DNA from: Isoetes taiwanensis
Taxonomy: Eukaryota; Streptophyta; Lycopodiopsida; Isoetales; Isoetaceae
Direction: 5' to 3'
NCBI GenBank assembly: GCA_021234155.1
Contig: JAJEKV010000136.1
Span: 1,180,001 to 1,244,000, forward strand
Length of the DNA: 64,000 nucleotides
Part shown: positions 37,018 through 49,271 of the stretch, one piece after another
Layout: every line of letters begins with the position of its first letter
Numbering within the stretch: position 1 is the stretch's first letter
The notes under the pieces: model-generated
The model's database searches: none
Told to the model about the DNA's origin: nothing
What the model saw: only the letters and a program-made list of their open reading frames with translations
Made by a program: the position numbers and the translations under genes

Positions 37018-38527
37018 TGTAATCTATAATGATGCTCCCATCGCATGCATATGGGGAATTCTCCCCGTGGCTTAATTACATCACCATGGAAAGGCCCTCC
37101 GCCTAACTCGGACCACTTGGGATGGCCAAACGGAGGTGTCATTCGTCCCACGTCCTCTATGGGAATCCTATATAGCGGAAGCGTACATATATGTTAGCAC
37201 ACAACAATCATGCTTAAAATAATATACCACCAATGAAGGGTGGTCCATCCATCATCATCTTCTACGTGGTAATACAAGTACAAGATAACATAAGCAATAT
37301 ACCATAAATAAGGGCTCTACCCTGGGCTCAGTGAGGTCGACTGGCGGTTAGGGCCTCAAGATAACAATAGACAGAGGTATAACATGGCGTTGGCTGGCAT
37401 ATAACAATGACTAGGGTAGTCCACTTCATCCGCCTCCCCGTGATCACTTTGCAGATAGGCTGAAACATGCTATGGCGTGATTGTAGCCTTCTGGAGACAC
37501 AATCTCATGGAATCACCCTATGGGACTACTCCGAGTTACATCTCCCCGGTCCGATGAGGTAGGTCAGGGACGCGTCCCCTCCCCAGGCATTACGGATCCC
37601 TGGGTGTGCTAGAGAACACGTGCCAATTTTAAGGTCGGCTCACCTGCCCGTTCGAGCCCTAAGACGTCCATATAGGCACTCATCCTGGGACTCGGGGAGT
37701 GTCAGACCCATACCCGGCCCACACTCAGTGACTAACTATAAGCCTAGCACACACTGTAGGAGTCCTGAAGCCACGTTAGGCAAGACCCCACCCCCATTTC
37801 ACCATCATATCAAGTATCCGACATCAATAACAACATAGCATCCATACCGTGATGGGCTCTTGTGCACAGGCTGCATGTATTGGGATTTAAAGGATTCTAG
37901 CTAGGAACATCTCTACATTTACATAGCCTTTATGTCTCTACCCTCTTAATCCCCACAAACACAGGAAGAACGAAAAGAGAACTATCATTATACATGCATC
38001 CATCCATAGCTTCGAATAGAACATAAAATAGAGATTAACCATACATCTATTGATACAAGGGTTAATCCTAGCTATCTTCTAAACATACAAGGGTAAATCT
38101 TATGACTATCTAGGAATCTAAGCTATCTATGTACTAACCAAAAATCGTAGCTAGATCTACTATCTCTCTGGTTCTCCATCCTTCTTGCTGGGGCAGGGTT
38201 GAACAATAGCTCCAACTCCATCACCCAATTCGAATTGGGACAAATTGGGGTGGAAGCCCCAACTTGGGTGTCCCAAATTGGCAAGCCAGCCTTGTCTAAT
38301 CGATTTGGGCCAGGTGGCAACTCTAGGTTGGTTAATATTAATTAATTTAATATTTTAACCCCTTTTAATATTAGTTTAAACCCTATTTAGGGTTAGGTTT
38401 CCACCCTAATAATTAATGATTAACATGGCTACCCTTAGCTTATGAATAACTAATGCACCATTAATTATTCATAGTGACGTGTCATGTATTTATACCCCAA
38501 AGGCATATAAATACGTGGAACATCACA
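37018..38527 (-). repeat. Gypsy element 3' LTR
   Basis: Aligns with 47147-48730, e.g. AACTACATCACCATGGAAAG at the right against the variant at about 37075. On the minus strand it starts TGTGATGTTCCACG. The left boundary is uncertain by about 15 bases. Confidence 0.85.
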
Positions 38528-39269
38528 TTCTCCCCACCTTGAAAAATGATGTTGTCCTCAATATCAAGACTGTTCTTGCTCTGGGCCAACACATGACATG
38601 TCAGAGGCAAGTCTTCCCACTGTTAAGAGGTAACGTGAAGTTATAAGTCACACAAAAGTTGTCTTATTCAAAGTGATCAAGTTTGAAATGTCGCCAGAAT
38701 CGCAAGGATAGTTGAACGGTAATTAATTTGAGCAGCAAGCAGTGGAAGGGAACATAACGAGTCATGATGTCCTCAAAGATTGGCGTTAGATAGTTAAGCA
38801 CAAGGAGAGTTAAAGGAAGATTGAACATACTTACGTAGGTGATATAAAAGATACATATATAGATCGTACAGGGTCATCATTTAGGACCATAGTCGGTCAA
38901 AAAGGGACACTGAGATATAATACATAAGCAGGCACGACATTGGTCCTCAGTAGACAGTAGCCGATATGACCTAGCAGTGCAACTAGAAAAGACACATTAC
39001 AACAAGAACATGGGCCCGTGAATGGCTTTTAAAAGAAGTCAGAGGTGTTAAGGTAAGTTTTCCGCATGCGTAATCATAAGACATCAATATTTACAAAATA
39101 CTTTATATGTTGTGGTTGAAGGGACCACACCCTTTGAAGAAAAAAAATGAAGAAGGGAAAACCTATGATTCATAAGGCTTGCCATCCATCTCGGCATAAG
39201 GAATGGTAATGTTCCCATTATAGCCGTAGACGAAGGCGTCCTATCATGCCTATATGCACATCCCCATTT
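38528..39269. other. Gypsy internal region next to the 3' LTR
   Basis: Begins with the polypurine tract (minus strand, about 38541-38529). No coding sequence is recognised. Confidence 0.4.
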
Positions 39270-39725
39270 CTAGGATGCATCTAGCCCAATCCCCGCCGCA
39301 TGATGAAGGTCGGCCTCGCGATGATCCCTACCGGATCTAAGACCGCCCTTTCCCTCGGCCGGAGTGGTTGGCGCCGTTGTTGGCGATGTGTGACGCTGTC
39401 GAGGGAAATCCGTGCAAGCCTCATAAAAATCCCTCTCGAGGACTGTTGTATCCTCCTTTCGTAAGTGGGTCCACTTAACCAAGTAGGACAGGCGATGAGT
39501 ATTGCTTGTCTGCTTGTACGCACGATCAAGAAGTGCGTATGGAACTAGTTCCACTTGCTCGTCCGCCATATCCAACAAAGACACACTTAACCAAGTAGGA
39601 CAAAGTGATGAGTATTGCTTGTCCGCTTGTACGCATCTAACAAGAAGGCGTGGTGGAACTAGTTCCACTTGCTCGCCCATCATATCCAACAAAGATTTAG
39701 AATCCATACAATTTCTTAGGATCAA
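39270..39725 (-). pseudogene. Chromodomain-like C-terminus of gypsy integrase, partly duplicated
   Basis: The 151-codon frame contains LSYLVKWTHLRKEDTTVLER and DFYEACTDFPR, which fits the integrase-end chromodomain (YLVKWxxLxxEDxTWE). The preceding segment SLLDMxxEQVELVPxxLL occurs twice, about 113 bases apart (about 39592-39700 and 39479-39590), an internal tandem duplication. The C-terminal tail is Thr/Pro- and Arg/His-rich. Confidence 0.6.
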
Positions 39726-42375
39726 ATGTGTACTTCTAAAAGATTTTTACGTGGAAGGACATTATAGGCCTTCAGATACCTGAATCCTCAAAAGAAGCTT
39801 GCATGTCGGTGAACACGTGTTGGGGTCAATTATGACCATTAGACGTCAAATGCCTGACTGTTTATGGAAGTCCCACTGTTATATTCAGGGTGATGAGTTC
39901 CGCAATGGTTGGAACTTTTTTGGAATCCATGACTACTCACTTCTTTATTTCACTATATCAGAGTATACCTAATTTAGAAATCATTCTTTATTCACGTACA
40001 CATGTAGCTGATTATATATTATACACGGCCATAGACATAAACTACTTCTATTTCTTCCTTTTAATATAACACACTTATAATTCTCACACTGTTTATTAGA
40101 AAGTCATTCTAATCATATTATTTTTGTATGTCTATATACTTCCCTTCATTTTACAATTTGTTTTATTACATCACTCTAATTTTATTTTGTATAAAAAAAA
40201 AAAAAAATCTTATTTTCGCTATAGTTTTAACAACCCATATATTATTATCCCTCATTGTTTTACATGCATCACATTTATGCTCATCCTTTAATATAATTAT
40301 ATATATTGCACTATATCTCACATTTTTACATATATACTTTAACATTAATTACACACACACGTTCTTCATCATTTATTATTCATAATCCTTTTTATAATCA
40401 TAATATAAGTCTCAAGTATTACTTCAATAGTTTATATAACACATACATAATTAAATTTTCGATTCTATTATATTTTAATCAAGATTCGCTTCTATATACT
40501 TTATTATATCAACATTTTCTTTCCAATCAGATTTTGAAATATTTTTCTTCTTTTGACTATCTCAAGATCTTTGCACACTCACATCGCCTATCTTAGCCAT
40601 ACTTTTACATCCATATGTGTAAACATTAATATTAATTCATTAGTTATATCTATACATGTTTCAGACATACGGACATTCTTATATTTACATTGCACAGATA
40701 CATCTCATAGAGACATTCTATGGGGCACCGTTAAGTTGATGCCACCTTGGCCACTATCTGACTGTGCTTTGGCCATGCGATCTTCCTATGTCAGAGAAGA
40801 GCAGTTGTCGTGAATAGGGTGTCCACGACAAAATCATCGAAAGCATGCCCGGTCCTTCTTGAGCCTGTTATATATGTTTGTTATCCCATTGAATCAATAG
40901 ACGTTAAGCGACCCAGAAATGTACACTTAATAATTACGAGGATTGATTTATCATGTGACATATATATTGCCATTCAACGTATAAGGATAGGGGGTATAGC
41001 ACCATGTAGTTGAGGGAGACGTGGTGTATGATTATCGCCGTTAAAATATGTTAGAGAGGTACTATACTAATGTGGAAATCGGATTATAAATATCGAGCTT
41101 ATGAAAGGGAGATCACTTTAGAAGTGTAGGTTTCATCAGTGATGGGCAAGGTGTAGAATGTTTATGCTATATAAGTTAGAGGATGAATGGCATATAACGA
41201 TGCAGATTCATAAACTACGGATTATAAAATTACGCATACGTTGCGTTTCGTAAGGAGATTGACATTCATGAGCTGTGCAATAAAGATGCAAGTGTATGTA
41301 TGAGTAAGACGAGAATGTAGTCACGTGAATACGCTTAATGAGGTTGAGTAAATGCATGCCCATCCTGCATGTTACAAGTTAAGGGAATGGAACACATTAT
41401 ATCTCCTCTAGGAGCAAAGGGGTGCCGAATAGAAGACTGGACAATAGCGGGGGACATAGTAATGTACCCACACGACAAGTGTGTGATTTGAGGGTAGTTT
41501 GAAAGTTGTTGTAACCAAAGATTTCAAATATAGGGAAGTTGAATGGACGCTTTATGTGAATCAAAAAGTGTGGAACATAAACAAGTTTAGGTGCCCAATG
41601 AACATCTCACCAAGGAGAATGTGCTCGACATGGTGTTATGTATGTATCCCCGAGGAGTAGCCCCAAGATTAGAGAGTCTAAAAAAGTGTGGCCAAAACCA
41701 CAACATGTTTATGGTACAAGATAAATGAATTGAGAAAATATATTTGCGGCAACAAGAATTTGAATTTTTGGGGATAATATCATCCACTATATTGTTATAC
41801 ATGAGTGGATTATAACACATGTTACTATATCACAGGGTAGTGGTCGTGGATGTCGGAAGGATTTAGTAGTATCAAATACTATATTAGTGAGGATATCAAG
41901 AATGTCTACTGTGACATTCAGATGTATTGGAAGATAGTAGAATATTCGTACAATTACTTGACACAAGTTATTTCAATTGTTGGAGTTGACTATCTTAGAT
42001 ACATCGTACTAAGGGATATGAAAGGAGTTTAAATCAGGGAAAATAGCTAGAGTAAGTCTAGCATATACGGTGATGTTACATTCCAGAACATCTCGAGGAT
42101 GGTTGGAACGGTATTGGAATAACAGATAATGAGAGGTTAAGTACTCAAAGGTTCTAGATATCAATGAATTAATTCAGCGTTATAAATTGAGAATATCAAG
42201 TGGGTATGGGAATAGCAGATGTATGAATATGTAGCATAATAACGTGGGGTTTTTTGTGTTTTTGCACGCTTTTCACCAAGGTTTTCCTATGATTTTCGGA
42301 TGTATTCAAATGGATGTACTAACGCGCACATCTAGAGTGCACCATTTTCGAGCCATTGATTTTAGCCTTTTTTTC
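39726..42375. other. Gypsy internal region, coding content not recognisable
   Basis: Very AT-rich between about 40,000 and 40,700. The open frames there are low-complexity (Tyr/Ile/Phe-rich) and not convincing. No reverse transcriptase or RNase H motif could be read with confidence on either strand. Confidence 0.4.
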
Positions 42376-42540
42376 AATGGTCAACAACCAATGGCTCACA
42401 ACAAAAGCCCTTTTTGTGCGTGGTGCATAATGGTCAACAACCAATGGCTCACAACAAAAGCCCCTTTTGTGCGCTGGGGTGTATAATGGTCAACAACCAA
42501 TGGCTCACAACAAAGCCCTTTTTGTGTGTGTGGTGCATAA
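42376..42540. repeat. Tandem repeat of about 54 bp, three copies
   Basis: AATGGTCAACAACCAATGGC starts at 42376, 42429 and 42485 (units of 53, 56 and 54 bp), with a fourth partial start at 42539. Each unit ends with a TTTGTGCG-type segment. Confidence 0.85.
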
Positions 42541-45500
42541 TGGGCACATGAAGGGCTTGAAGGGCGATGTAGTGCGCTCACCGGGCAACACATTTCTTTA
42601 TCATAACTTTTGATCCAGAGCTCGCTTTGAGATGAGTTTTATTATGCTGGAAAGCTCTCTCCCAGATCTTTTTGATAACGTATGACATGGATATGTTTGG
42701 TTAAATTATCTATGCTAAAACAGCAAATTTTCGGTCGGGTTTGGTAGGCTTTCACATCCTACCGCTGATTAATACAGATTGCGCTTATTGATATTGTTTT
42801 ATGGCTCATTCGAATGAAGGTTGCAAAAATTACCATGCATTTTAGATTTTGAGGCGCTTATTAAGCAAATTCCAAGGCTTCTAGATACTTGTGCTAACAA
42901 GCAGAAAAGTTTCCCACTTTGGTTTCTCACCACAAGAATCCATGGAGGCCAAAGGTCTGCTGTTAAATTCCAGCTTGAAAAATGTTTGTGTATGGGTGTT
43001 GCAAACTTTATGACTTTCTAATAATGGGATCAATCCGCCTATCTTTATGGTAACTTTTACTTATGTTCTATTTATTTTATTGTGATGAAATTCAAAAGCT
43101 ACATGTGATGAAAGCCTCAAATGAATTCTAGTTTTTTTTTTCTGGTTTGAATTCTAAAATTTTTGTCACACCTGGGACGCCCCTAAGGCTCTGGCAAGGG
43201 CAAAAAGAAATTTTTGCAACACAAACCATTAACATCCAACATATAAAAATTAAATCCCCCAACACATAACAACCAACACATAACAACCATTGACATTAAT
43301 AACCAACACATAACTACTATTGACATTAATTAACACAACTATTGGGTCCAACACATTTAAATTAAAATCCCCCTTTAAACCCCCTTTGGTTTGGGTGCAT
43401 ATTCACACCGGAGGTGACGTGAGGGCAGCTTAGAGCCCTCATAATTGTATTCCTCAAGACGCACAAAATCAATACCATATAGTATTCCACTTTGAAATCT
43501 TATAGTATTTTGCTAATCTTGTTATATAGTATAGCAAATTTTGTAACTTGCATACCCCACAAACGAGGAACTTTAATGCGGTGTAGATTAAGGAATAAGG
43601 TGAATATGCCTATCCAACAGCCAAGGTCCTGAGTCACCCCGCGGTGAAGATTATGAGGATGACTTTGCCGCTATACCTTAAGGGATAACCGACAAGAGGC
43701 CAATACATACCACCAAGTCCCCATAAGAATCAAGACAAGGTATATAGAGGAGATGGGGTGAGATTATATGAACCAAGAGTCCATATATTCGAGAATTACC
43801 TTTACTCACCTGGAAGGAATGCTAAACTGGAAGTAGGGGAACGAGGGATCCATGGTTCCGAGGTACACACCTCTGATAGATTATGACTTGAAGAACATTA
43901 AAAGATAAAGAATTGATAACCCTATGGCGGTTGCTAAAAAAGATTTAAACATAGGGTTTTCTACTATGAGATCGAGAGGGTTCAATGCCTCCATCTCATT
44001 TTGAGGGAGCTAAGAGACGACAACATTTGAAAGGGATCAAAAGTTGAAGTTGACATGATAACTTAAGAAAATAAGTTAATTGTGCCAAAGCATGGTTGAT
44101 ATTGGGGAACACAAAGGATATTTAGCCGAAAGAATCTTTTAGAAAAGCTCTTCAACTGGGTAGTAACGCTTAAAATTATGGCACGTGCCCCGAAGTACCA
44201 TAAGTTACTAAAGGAATGGTTGAAATACCTAGGGACCCTATCAAAATGTAGGCATCATATACCATATACCATTCCAACATAGAGCTGGCTATCATCCATT
44301 TGGAAAGTCTCCGGGCTCACCCATCATAAAGGCATACAGCAATGGTTTTGTTTCAAGAAACCGCTAAGGTTACCGCTTAGCCAAAGTTAGAGCAGAGCTC
44401 TAGTATTGTGGATGAGGATATATGTTTACTACATATGTACCATGTACATATATGATAAACATCTTGGTGAGGTAATCTATGCGTTGACACTCCAGGGAGA
44501 GAAAGACGAAAGTGTACCCCAAAGTTACCAATGAAGGGTCCGAGTATATCTAGAATGTGCAAGCAATAGTGAATCGGGTTGCACACTAAGGTAGGATGTT
44601 GTAGTTGGCACTTTGAAATAAATGTCAAACCGACAATAGAATCGAGATGATGGGGTTGATTACTACAATAGTACAATTCCGTGATGGGCAAATAATAGCG
44701 CTAACGCGTTAGTAGCTCTAATGTGTCTTGCATAGACACCTAATAGATCTCCCACATGATCCATACCCAAAACAGTAGAGATGAACCCCATGGGTTACAT
44801 GGAGGTGTAAGTTAGACCGTGATAGGCTTGAACATTGATACAAGCCGGGCAGCGTATAGAAATAACCGCTGGATTGTAATGTATCGCATAGGTGTTTTGG
44901 AAGCAACCTTGGACATAAACCGCTATATCGTGATAGCATATAATAGCGGTTAGGAAGCCACAAGACGCTTAAAGAGTACCTAATCGGAAAGCAAATGGAT
45001 TGGTGACCCTACGAATAAAGGTCACAACCAAAGGGTGAATTGTATATATTGTATCAATGCGGCATAGTCGATGATCAATGTGGAAATTAATAAGCAAACA
45101 TACTCAAGGCCTGGGTGACAAAAATCGACTCGACGAGAAAAAACATATTGATGAAGAACCCCCTGCTCATGATATTTAGCTGCCCGGATGGGAAGGTTAT
45201 TACCTCCACAATCTTTGGATGAGTGGCATGACTTGAAGGGTGGTCTTCCTAACATGCAAAGACAGATTTTCAAAGCTTAAAAGCTAAAGAGCTAAAAAGC
45301 TTTTTTAAATGTTTGAGGCATGGCTTAGGGAAGAAGACTTTCATTTCCTAGGACAACATGGTGGATTGAATTCACCAAGAACCCCTTTAATAGAAGAGGT
45401 CTCTTTGAGAGGTCTTCGAGTGGTAATGCCCCTTGGGATATTCACATAATCCCTTGAAATATGTAAGTTCATTTGTGGAACTTAATGACGCTTAGGCACT

Positions 45501-46425
45501 AAAATAATGGATGGGAAACACTTTGCCCCAACCATGTCTAGATACCCTAGAAGGAGGTGACTAGTCAACAATGGTTGGATGCCATTGGACCATTACTTTA
45601 GAACAACTCCAAAAGAGGATAGGCCATCGTGAATTGGCGTACCGGGCGCCAGATAAATAATCACGCCATAGGCGCGGAAGTTTGGCACTTTGTACTCTAG
45701 GATTAATTACAAAGAAAGTAGTTGACATTGTGTGGGGTTCTAACACAAGCACTCACTATGTGTTACGCATTATGTATCATGATCCGGAGGAGTGATCCGG
45801 GAAAAAGGAACACCCACCATCGGAGAAGTAGTGAAGGGTGGTAGATTAAAGCTTAGACCCATGGTCTAGAGGGGTGCCGCATGGCGCCCTTAGTCGGTTG
45901 GGCCAAGAGAGATCCTTTCTCTAGGAAATGGGACGCAGTCAAGGCCTAAAGAGAAACAACGCTAACTATAGTTATGTCTATAAAAAATTTACTTAACCCC
46001 GTCAATAAGGTCTAATATAAAGCATAAAATGGCAGTGGCCTAAGAAATTTTGTTATCAAGGCATCTACCAAAGGCAAAAAATATTTAAAGCTATAGGTCT
46101 AGGAATATTGATAAGTGGACATTATTACCACGCCAAAGAATATCCGTGGTGATAGTGTTAGAATCCAACTTAGAAGTCTCTATCTTACTCAGGGGAGTTC
46201 CTTTCCATCGCTCAGAGTGAAAGTTCGTCGATATGGTTGCAGGAACTATTCTACAGTGATAGTAAGAACCCTTAGGTTATTCCTACCTCACCATGGTTGC
46301 ACAAGTCCGGCAGAGCTGTTGCCACCACAGCGTTGGTTTAGGGAAGGGTGATTACTAGACAACAGTCTTACTATAGAAACAAAGATACTGTTGGTTAAGT
46401 AGAATAAGAGACATTGTGTCCATTA
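42541..46425. other. Gypsy internal region with faint integrase trace
   Basis: On the minus strand near 44460-44560, ILGPFIGNFG and, in another frame, DYLTKMF recall the integrase core (DFIGPL...DxLTKM). This is weak. A GACGC/GGTGT-rich block near 43150-43450 has no assignable function. The remainder shows nothing I can support. Confidence 0.25.
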
Positions 46426-46429
46426 AAAG

Positions 46430-46520
46430 GAGGCTTATTGTCTTGGTAAAGGGTTTGCCTGGGTGGTGAGAGGTCAAAGGTTCAAGTCTCAGAAGTACAT
46501 TTTATAAAAAAAAAAATTGT
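46430..46520 (+). mobile_element. tRNA-derived SINE-like sequence with A-tail
   Basis: A-box-like TGGTAAAGGGTTTGCCTGGG (from 46444), B box GGTTCAAGTC (46479-46488), then an A-tract at about 46505-46516. Confidence 0.5.
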
Positions 46521-46589
46521 TGTGTAGAGAAAACAAAGTATTAGATATTTATAAGAAATGTGTAAAATATGTATATTATATTTAAGAAA

Positions 46590-46680
46590 GCTTGGCGTGG
46601 TGTTAAGCACCTAAGGCTGGAGTTGTGAGGTCACGAGTTCAAATTTGTGTTGAGGAGGCAAAAAGACATTTTATATGATA
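46590..46680 (+). mobile_element. Second tRNA-derived SINE-like sequence
   Basis: TTGGCGTGGTGTTAAGCACC (from 46592) looks like a tRNA D-arm/A box. GAGGTCACGAGTTCAAATT (about 46627-46645) looks like the variable loop and T-arm/B box. There is no intact acceptor stem, so it is not called as a tRNA gene. Confidence 0.5.
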
Positions 46681-47128
46681 ACACAATGGAATTTTTATAG
46701 GACGAAAAATTTTATACGCGAAAAAAATACAGGTGCATGATGGGAAAAATATATGTTTCTTTTTTGAGATTCTAAGTCGATGTTTTGCCCAATCAGCACT
46801 CCATGCTCCCACACCTACTTGATGCCGGGCCACCTATGCCCTTTAGTCAATTGAACTGCCCGATGCCTTGGTGAAAATCGCCAATTCGAAGTTACCTAGA
46901 GAAAGTTATGGCCTTTAAAAACAAGGGCCTGCTTTCCAAAAGCTTAACATACTTGATTCTAAGGACTCACACCTTAATTTCTAACTAGCTTAATCCTCCC
47001 ATAACTAGGGTCAACATACATATTAGCTATGGAATTAGAATAGTTTAACTTAAGTTAAACCCCCTACAACTAACCAATCTAACGAAGTTAGATTATGGCC
47101 AATGCAATGATTTGGTCACCGTAATCAT

Positions 47129-47140
47129 GCTTTGATACCA
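47129..47140 (-). other. Gypsy primer-binding site
   Basis: TGGTATCAAAGC on the minus strand, about 6 bases inside the LTR end; one base different from the common plant TGGTATCAGAGC. Confidence 0.75.
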
Positions 47141-47146
47141 CCGTAA

Positions 47147-48730
47147 TGCTCCCGTATCTATACAATGCTCCCATCATATAGATACGGGAATTCCCTCCCG
47201 TGACAACTACATCACCATGGAAAGGCCCTCCCTCCATCTAACTCGACCACCACTTGGGATGGCCAAGGTGGTCCGGGTGAGGAACACCGGAAGTGTCATT
47301 CGGGTCCCACATCCTCTATGGGAATCCCATACGCCGAAGCGCATATACATGTTAGCACACGCCATCATGCTTCAAAGTAATATACCACCAATAAGGGTGG
47401 TCCATCCATCATCGCTTCTACATAGTAATACAAGTACAAGATAACATGAGCAATATACCATAAATAAGGGTTTCTACCCTGGCTCGGGATCCATAATGGT
47501 CGACCGACGGCCTCAAGGTAACAATGCATTTAGGTATATAACATGGCATTGGTCGGTATAGAACAATGGCTATAGTAGTCCACTCCATCCTCCAGGCAAT
47601 CACTTTGCATAGATCAAACATGCTATGGCGTGATTGTAGCCTTTCGAGATGCAACTCATGGAATCACCCTATGAGACTACTCCGTGTTATATCTCCCTCG
47701 CAATAATGAGGCAGTCAAGGAGGCGCCCCTCCTTGGGCATGACGGATCCCCCGATGCTAGAGAACACATGCCACATCGCTGACCCCCCGATATGTACACC
47801 GAATTTACTCCCCCAATCCGTGTCCGCTCACCGCCTGCTCGGCCCCAAGATGTCCATATAGGCACTCATCCTCGGGACCCGTGGAGTGTCGACCCAATCT
47901 ATACGCCCACACTCAATGACCGACTAGAAGCCTAGCACACCTGTAGGAGACCCCACCCCCGCTTTCACCATCGCGCATCCATTATCCGAGCGTCAATCAA
48001 AAACAATAGCATCCATACTCGTGTGTGCTCTTGTTCACAAAGTCAATATATTGGGATTTAAGGGATTCTAGCTAGGGGAATCTCTACTTGGACATCGCCT
48101 TTAGGTCGCTACTCCCCCCAATAAAATGCAAGAGGAACGTAAAAGAGAACTATGATTATACATCCATCCATCCATAGCTTTCTTTGAATAGAACATAAAA
48201 ATTAAAATCCATACATCATTTTATACAACGTTAACCGGTAGCTATATCTTTCTAAGCTTACAAGGGTAAACCTATGACCTGCCTTGGAAATCCGCTTATT
48301 AATGCATTTCAACTTAATCATAGCTAGACCTTACTATATATCTCCGGGTTCTCCATCCTTGTGGTTGTGGGCAGGGCTGGGAGCAATAGCTCCTCGCTTC
48401 CATCAGCTCTCCCCCAATTCGAATTGGAGCAAATTAAGGGAAGCCCAATTTGGGGTGTCCCAAATTGGCAAGCCCTCGCCTTGCCCAATCGATTTGGGCT
48501 AGGTGGCAACTCTAGGTTGGTTAATATTAATCCAATTTGATATTTTAACCCCTTTTAATATTAGGTTAAGCCCTAAATTCTGAATTAGGCTTAGGGTTAG
48601 ATTTCCACCCTAATTAAATGATTAGCATAGCTACTCTTAGCTTATGAATAATTAATGCACCATTAATTCATTCATAGTGACGGTCATGTATTTATACCCC
48701 AAAAGGCATATAAATACTTGAAACATCACA
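47147..48730 (-). repeat. Gypsy element 5' LTR
   Basis: About 1.58 kb, direct repeat of 37018-38527. A short duplication of TGCTCCC occurs at its left end (47147 and 47166). Confidence 0.85.
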
Positions 48731-49123
48731 CACATTCCCTTCATTGCTCTATACCTATTTTCCATCCATTTGTTTATTTGTGGTTTGCACTTTATTTTAG
48801 ACCATTGATTTGTTGATATTTCCTCGATTTACACCGGCATCTATGACCATAGTTTTCGCCTAAAATTGTATCTATAGCTTCCAATTTTCTTTATTATGCC
48901 TCTATTTTTCTAATGTTCCATCCTATTTGTTTATTTGTGGTTGGCATAATTTTTATTTCTAATTCATTGATTTGTTGAATATTCTCTCGATTTATTCTAG
49001 ATCAACAACAAAGTTTATTTCATCTAAAATGTATGCAACTTCTAATGATATAAAAATTAGAAACAAAACACAATGATTCTAAAATGATATTATGCCAATG
49101 ACACTATTACATAGTGTCTATAG
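48731..49123. other. AT-rich spacer, no feature seen
   Basis: Contains two related phrases (TGTTTATTTGTGGTT at about 48769 and 48926, each followed by CATTGATTTGTTGA), an old imperfect duplication of about 155 bp. Nothing else seen. Confidence 0.5.
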
Positions 49124-49145
49124 CTATGGTTATGGCTATGGCTAT

Positions 49146-49189
<44 letters not shown>

Positions 49190-49256
49190 CTATGGCTATG
49201 GCTATGGCTATGGCTATGGCTATGGATATGGATATGGATATATGGAGATATGGATA
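49124..49256. repeat. TATGGN hexanucleotide microsatellite
   Basis: About 22 units of TATGGC, TATGGG and TATGGA in blocks. The open frames on both strands here (Tyr-Gly, Met-Ala/Gly, Ile-Pro/Ala) come from the repeat itself. It ends about 16 bases before the duplication junction. Confidence 0.95.
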
Positions 49257-49271
49257 TACAGTAATACGTAT

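Larger units (their letters stand above)
37018..48730 (-). mobile_element. Ty3/gypsy (chromovirus-like) LTR element, decayed
   Basis: Two direct repeats of about 1.5 kb (37018-38527 and 47147-48730) flank 8.6 kb. At the inner edge of the right repeat the minus strand reads TGGTATCAAAGC (47140-47129), a Met-tRNA-type PBS. At the inner edge of the left repeat it reads AAGGTGGGGAGAA (about 38541-38529), a polypurine tract followed by TGTGATG. Both place the element on the minus strand. A chromodomain-like remnant (39725-39270) sits at the 3' end of the internal region, as in chromoviruses. Gag and most of pol cannot be recognised. I found no target duplication. Confidence 0.8.

Noticed and set aside
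40128-40596. Two plus-strand frames of 85-96 codons
   Set aside because: Tyr/Ile/Phe-rich translations of AT-rich DNA without coding character.
44377-44963. Gypsy integrase or RT motifs on the minus strand
   Set aside because: Only ILGPFIGNFG and DYLTKMF-like words in different frames; too weak to annotate as a domain.
46590-46680. tRNA gene
   Set aside because: A/B-box-like sequence but no complete cloverleaf or acceptor stem; described as SINE-like.
37013-48735. Target-site duplication of the gypsy element
   Set aside because: Bases outside the two LTRs do not agree (CGCCC versus CACAT).
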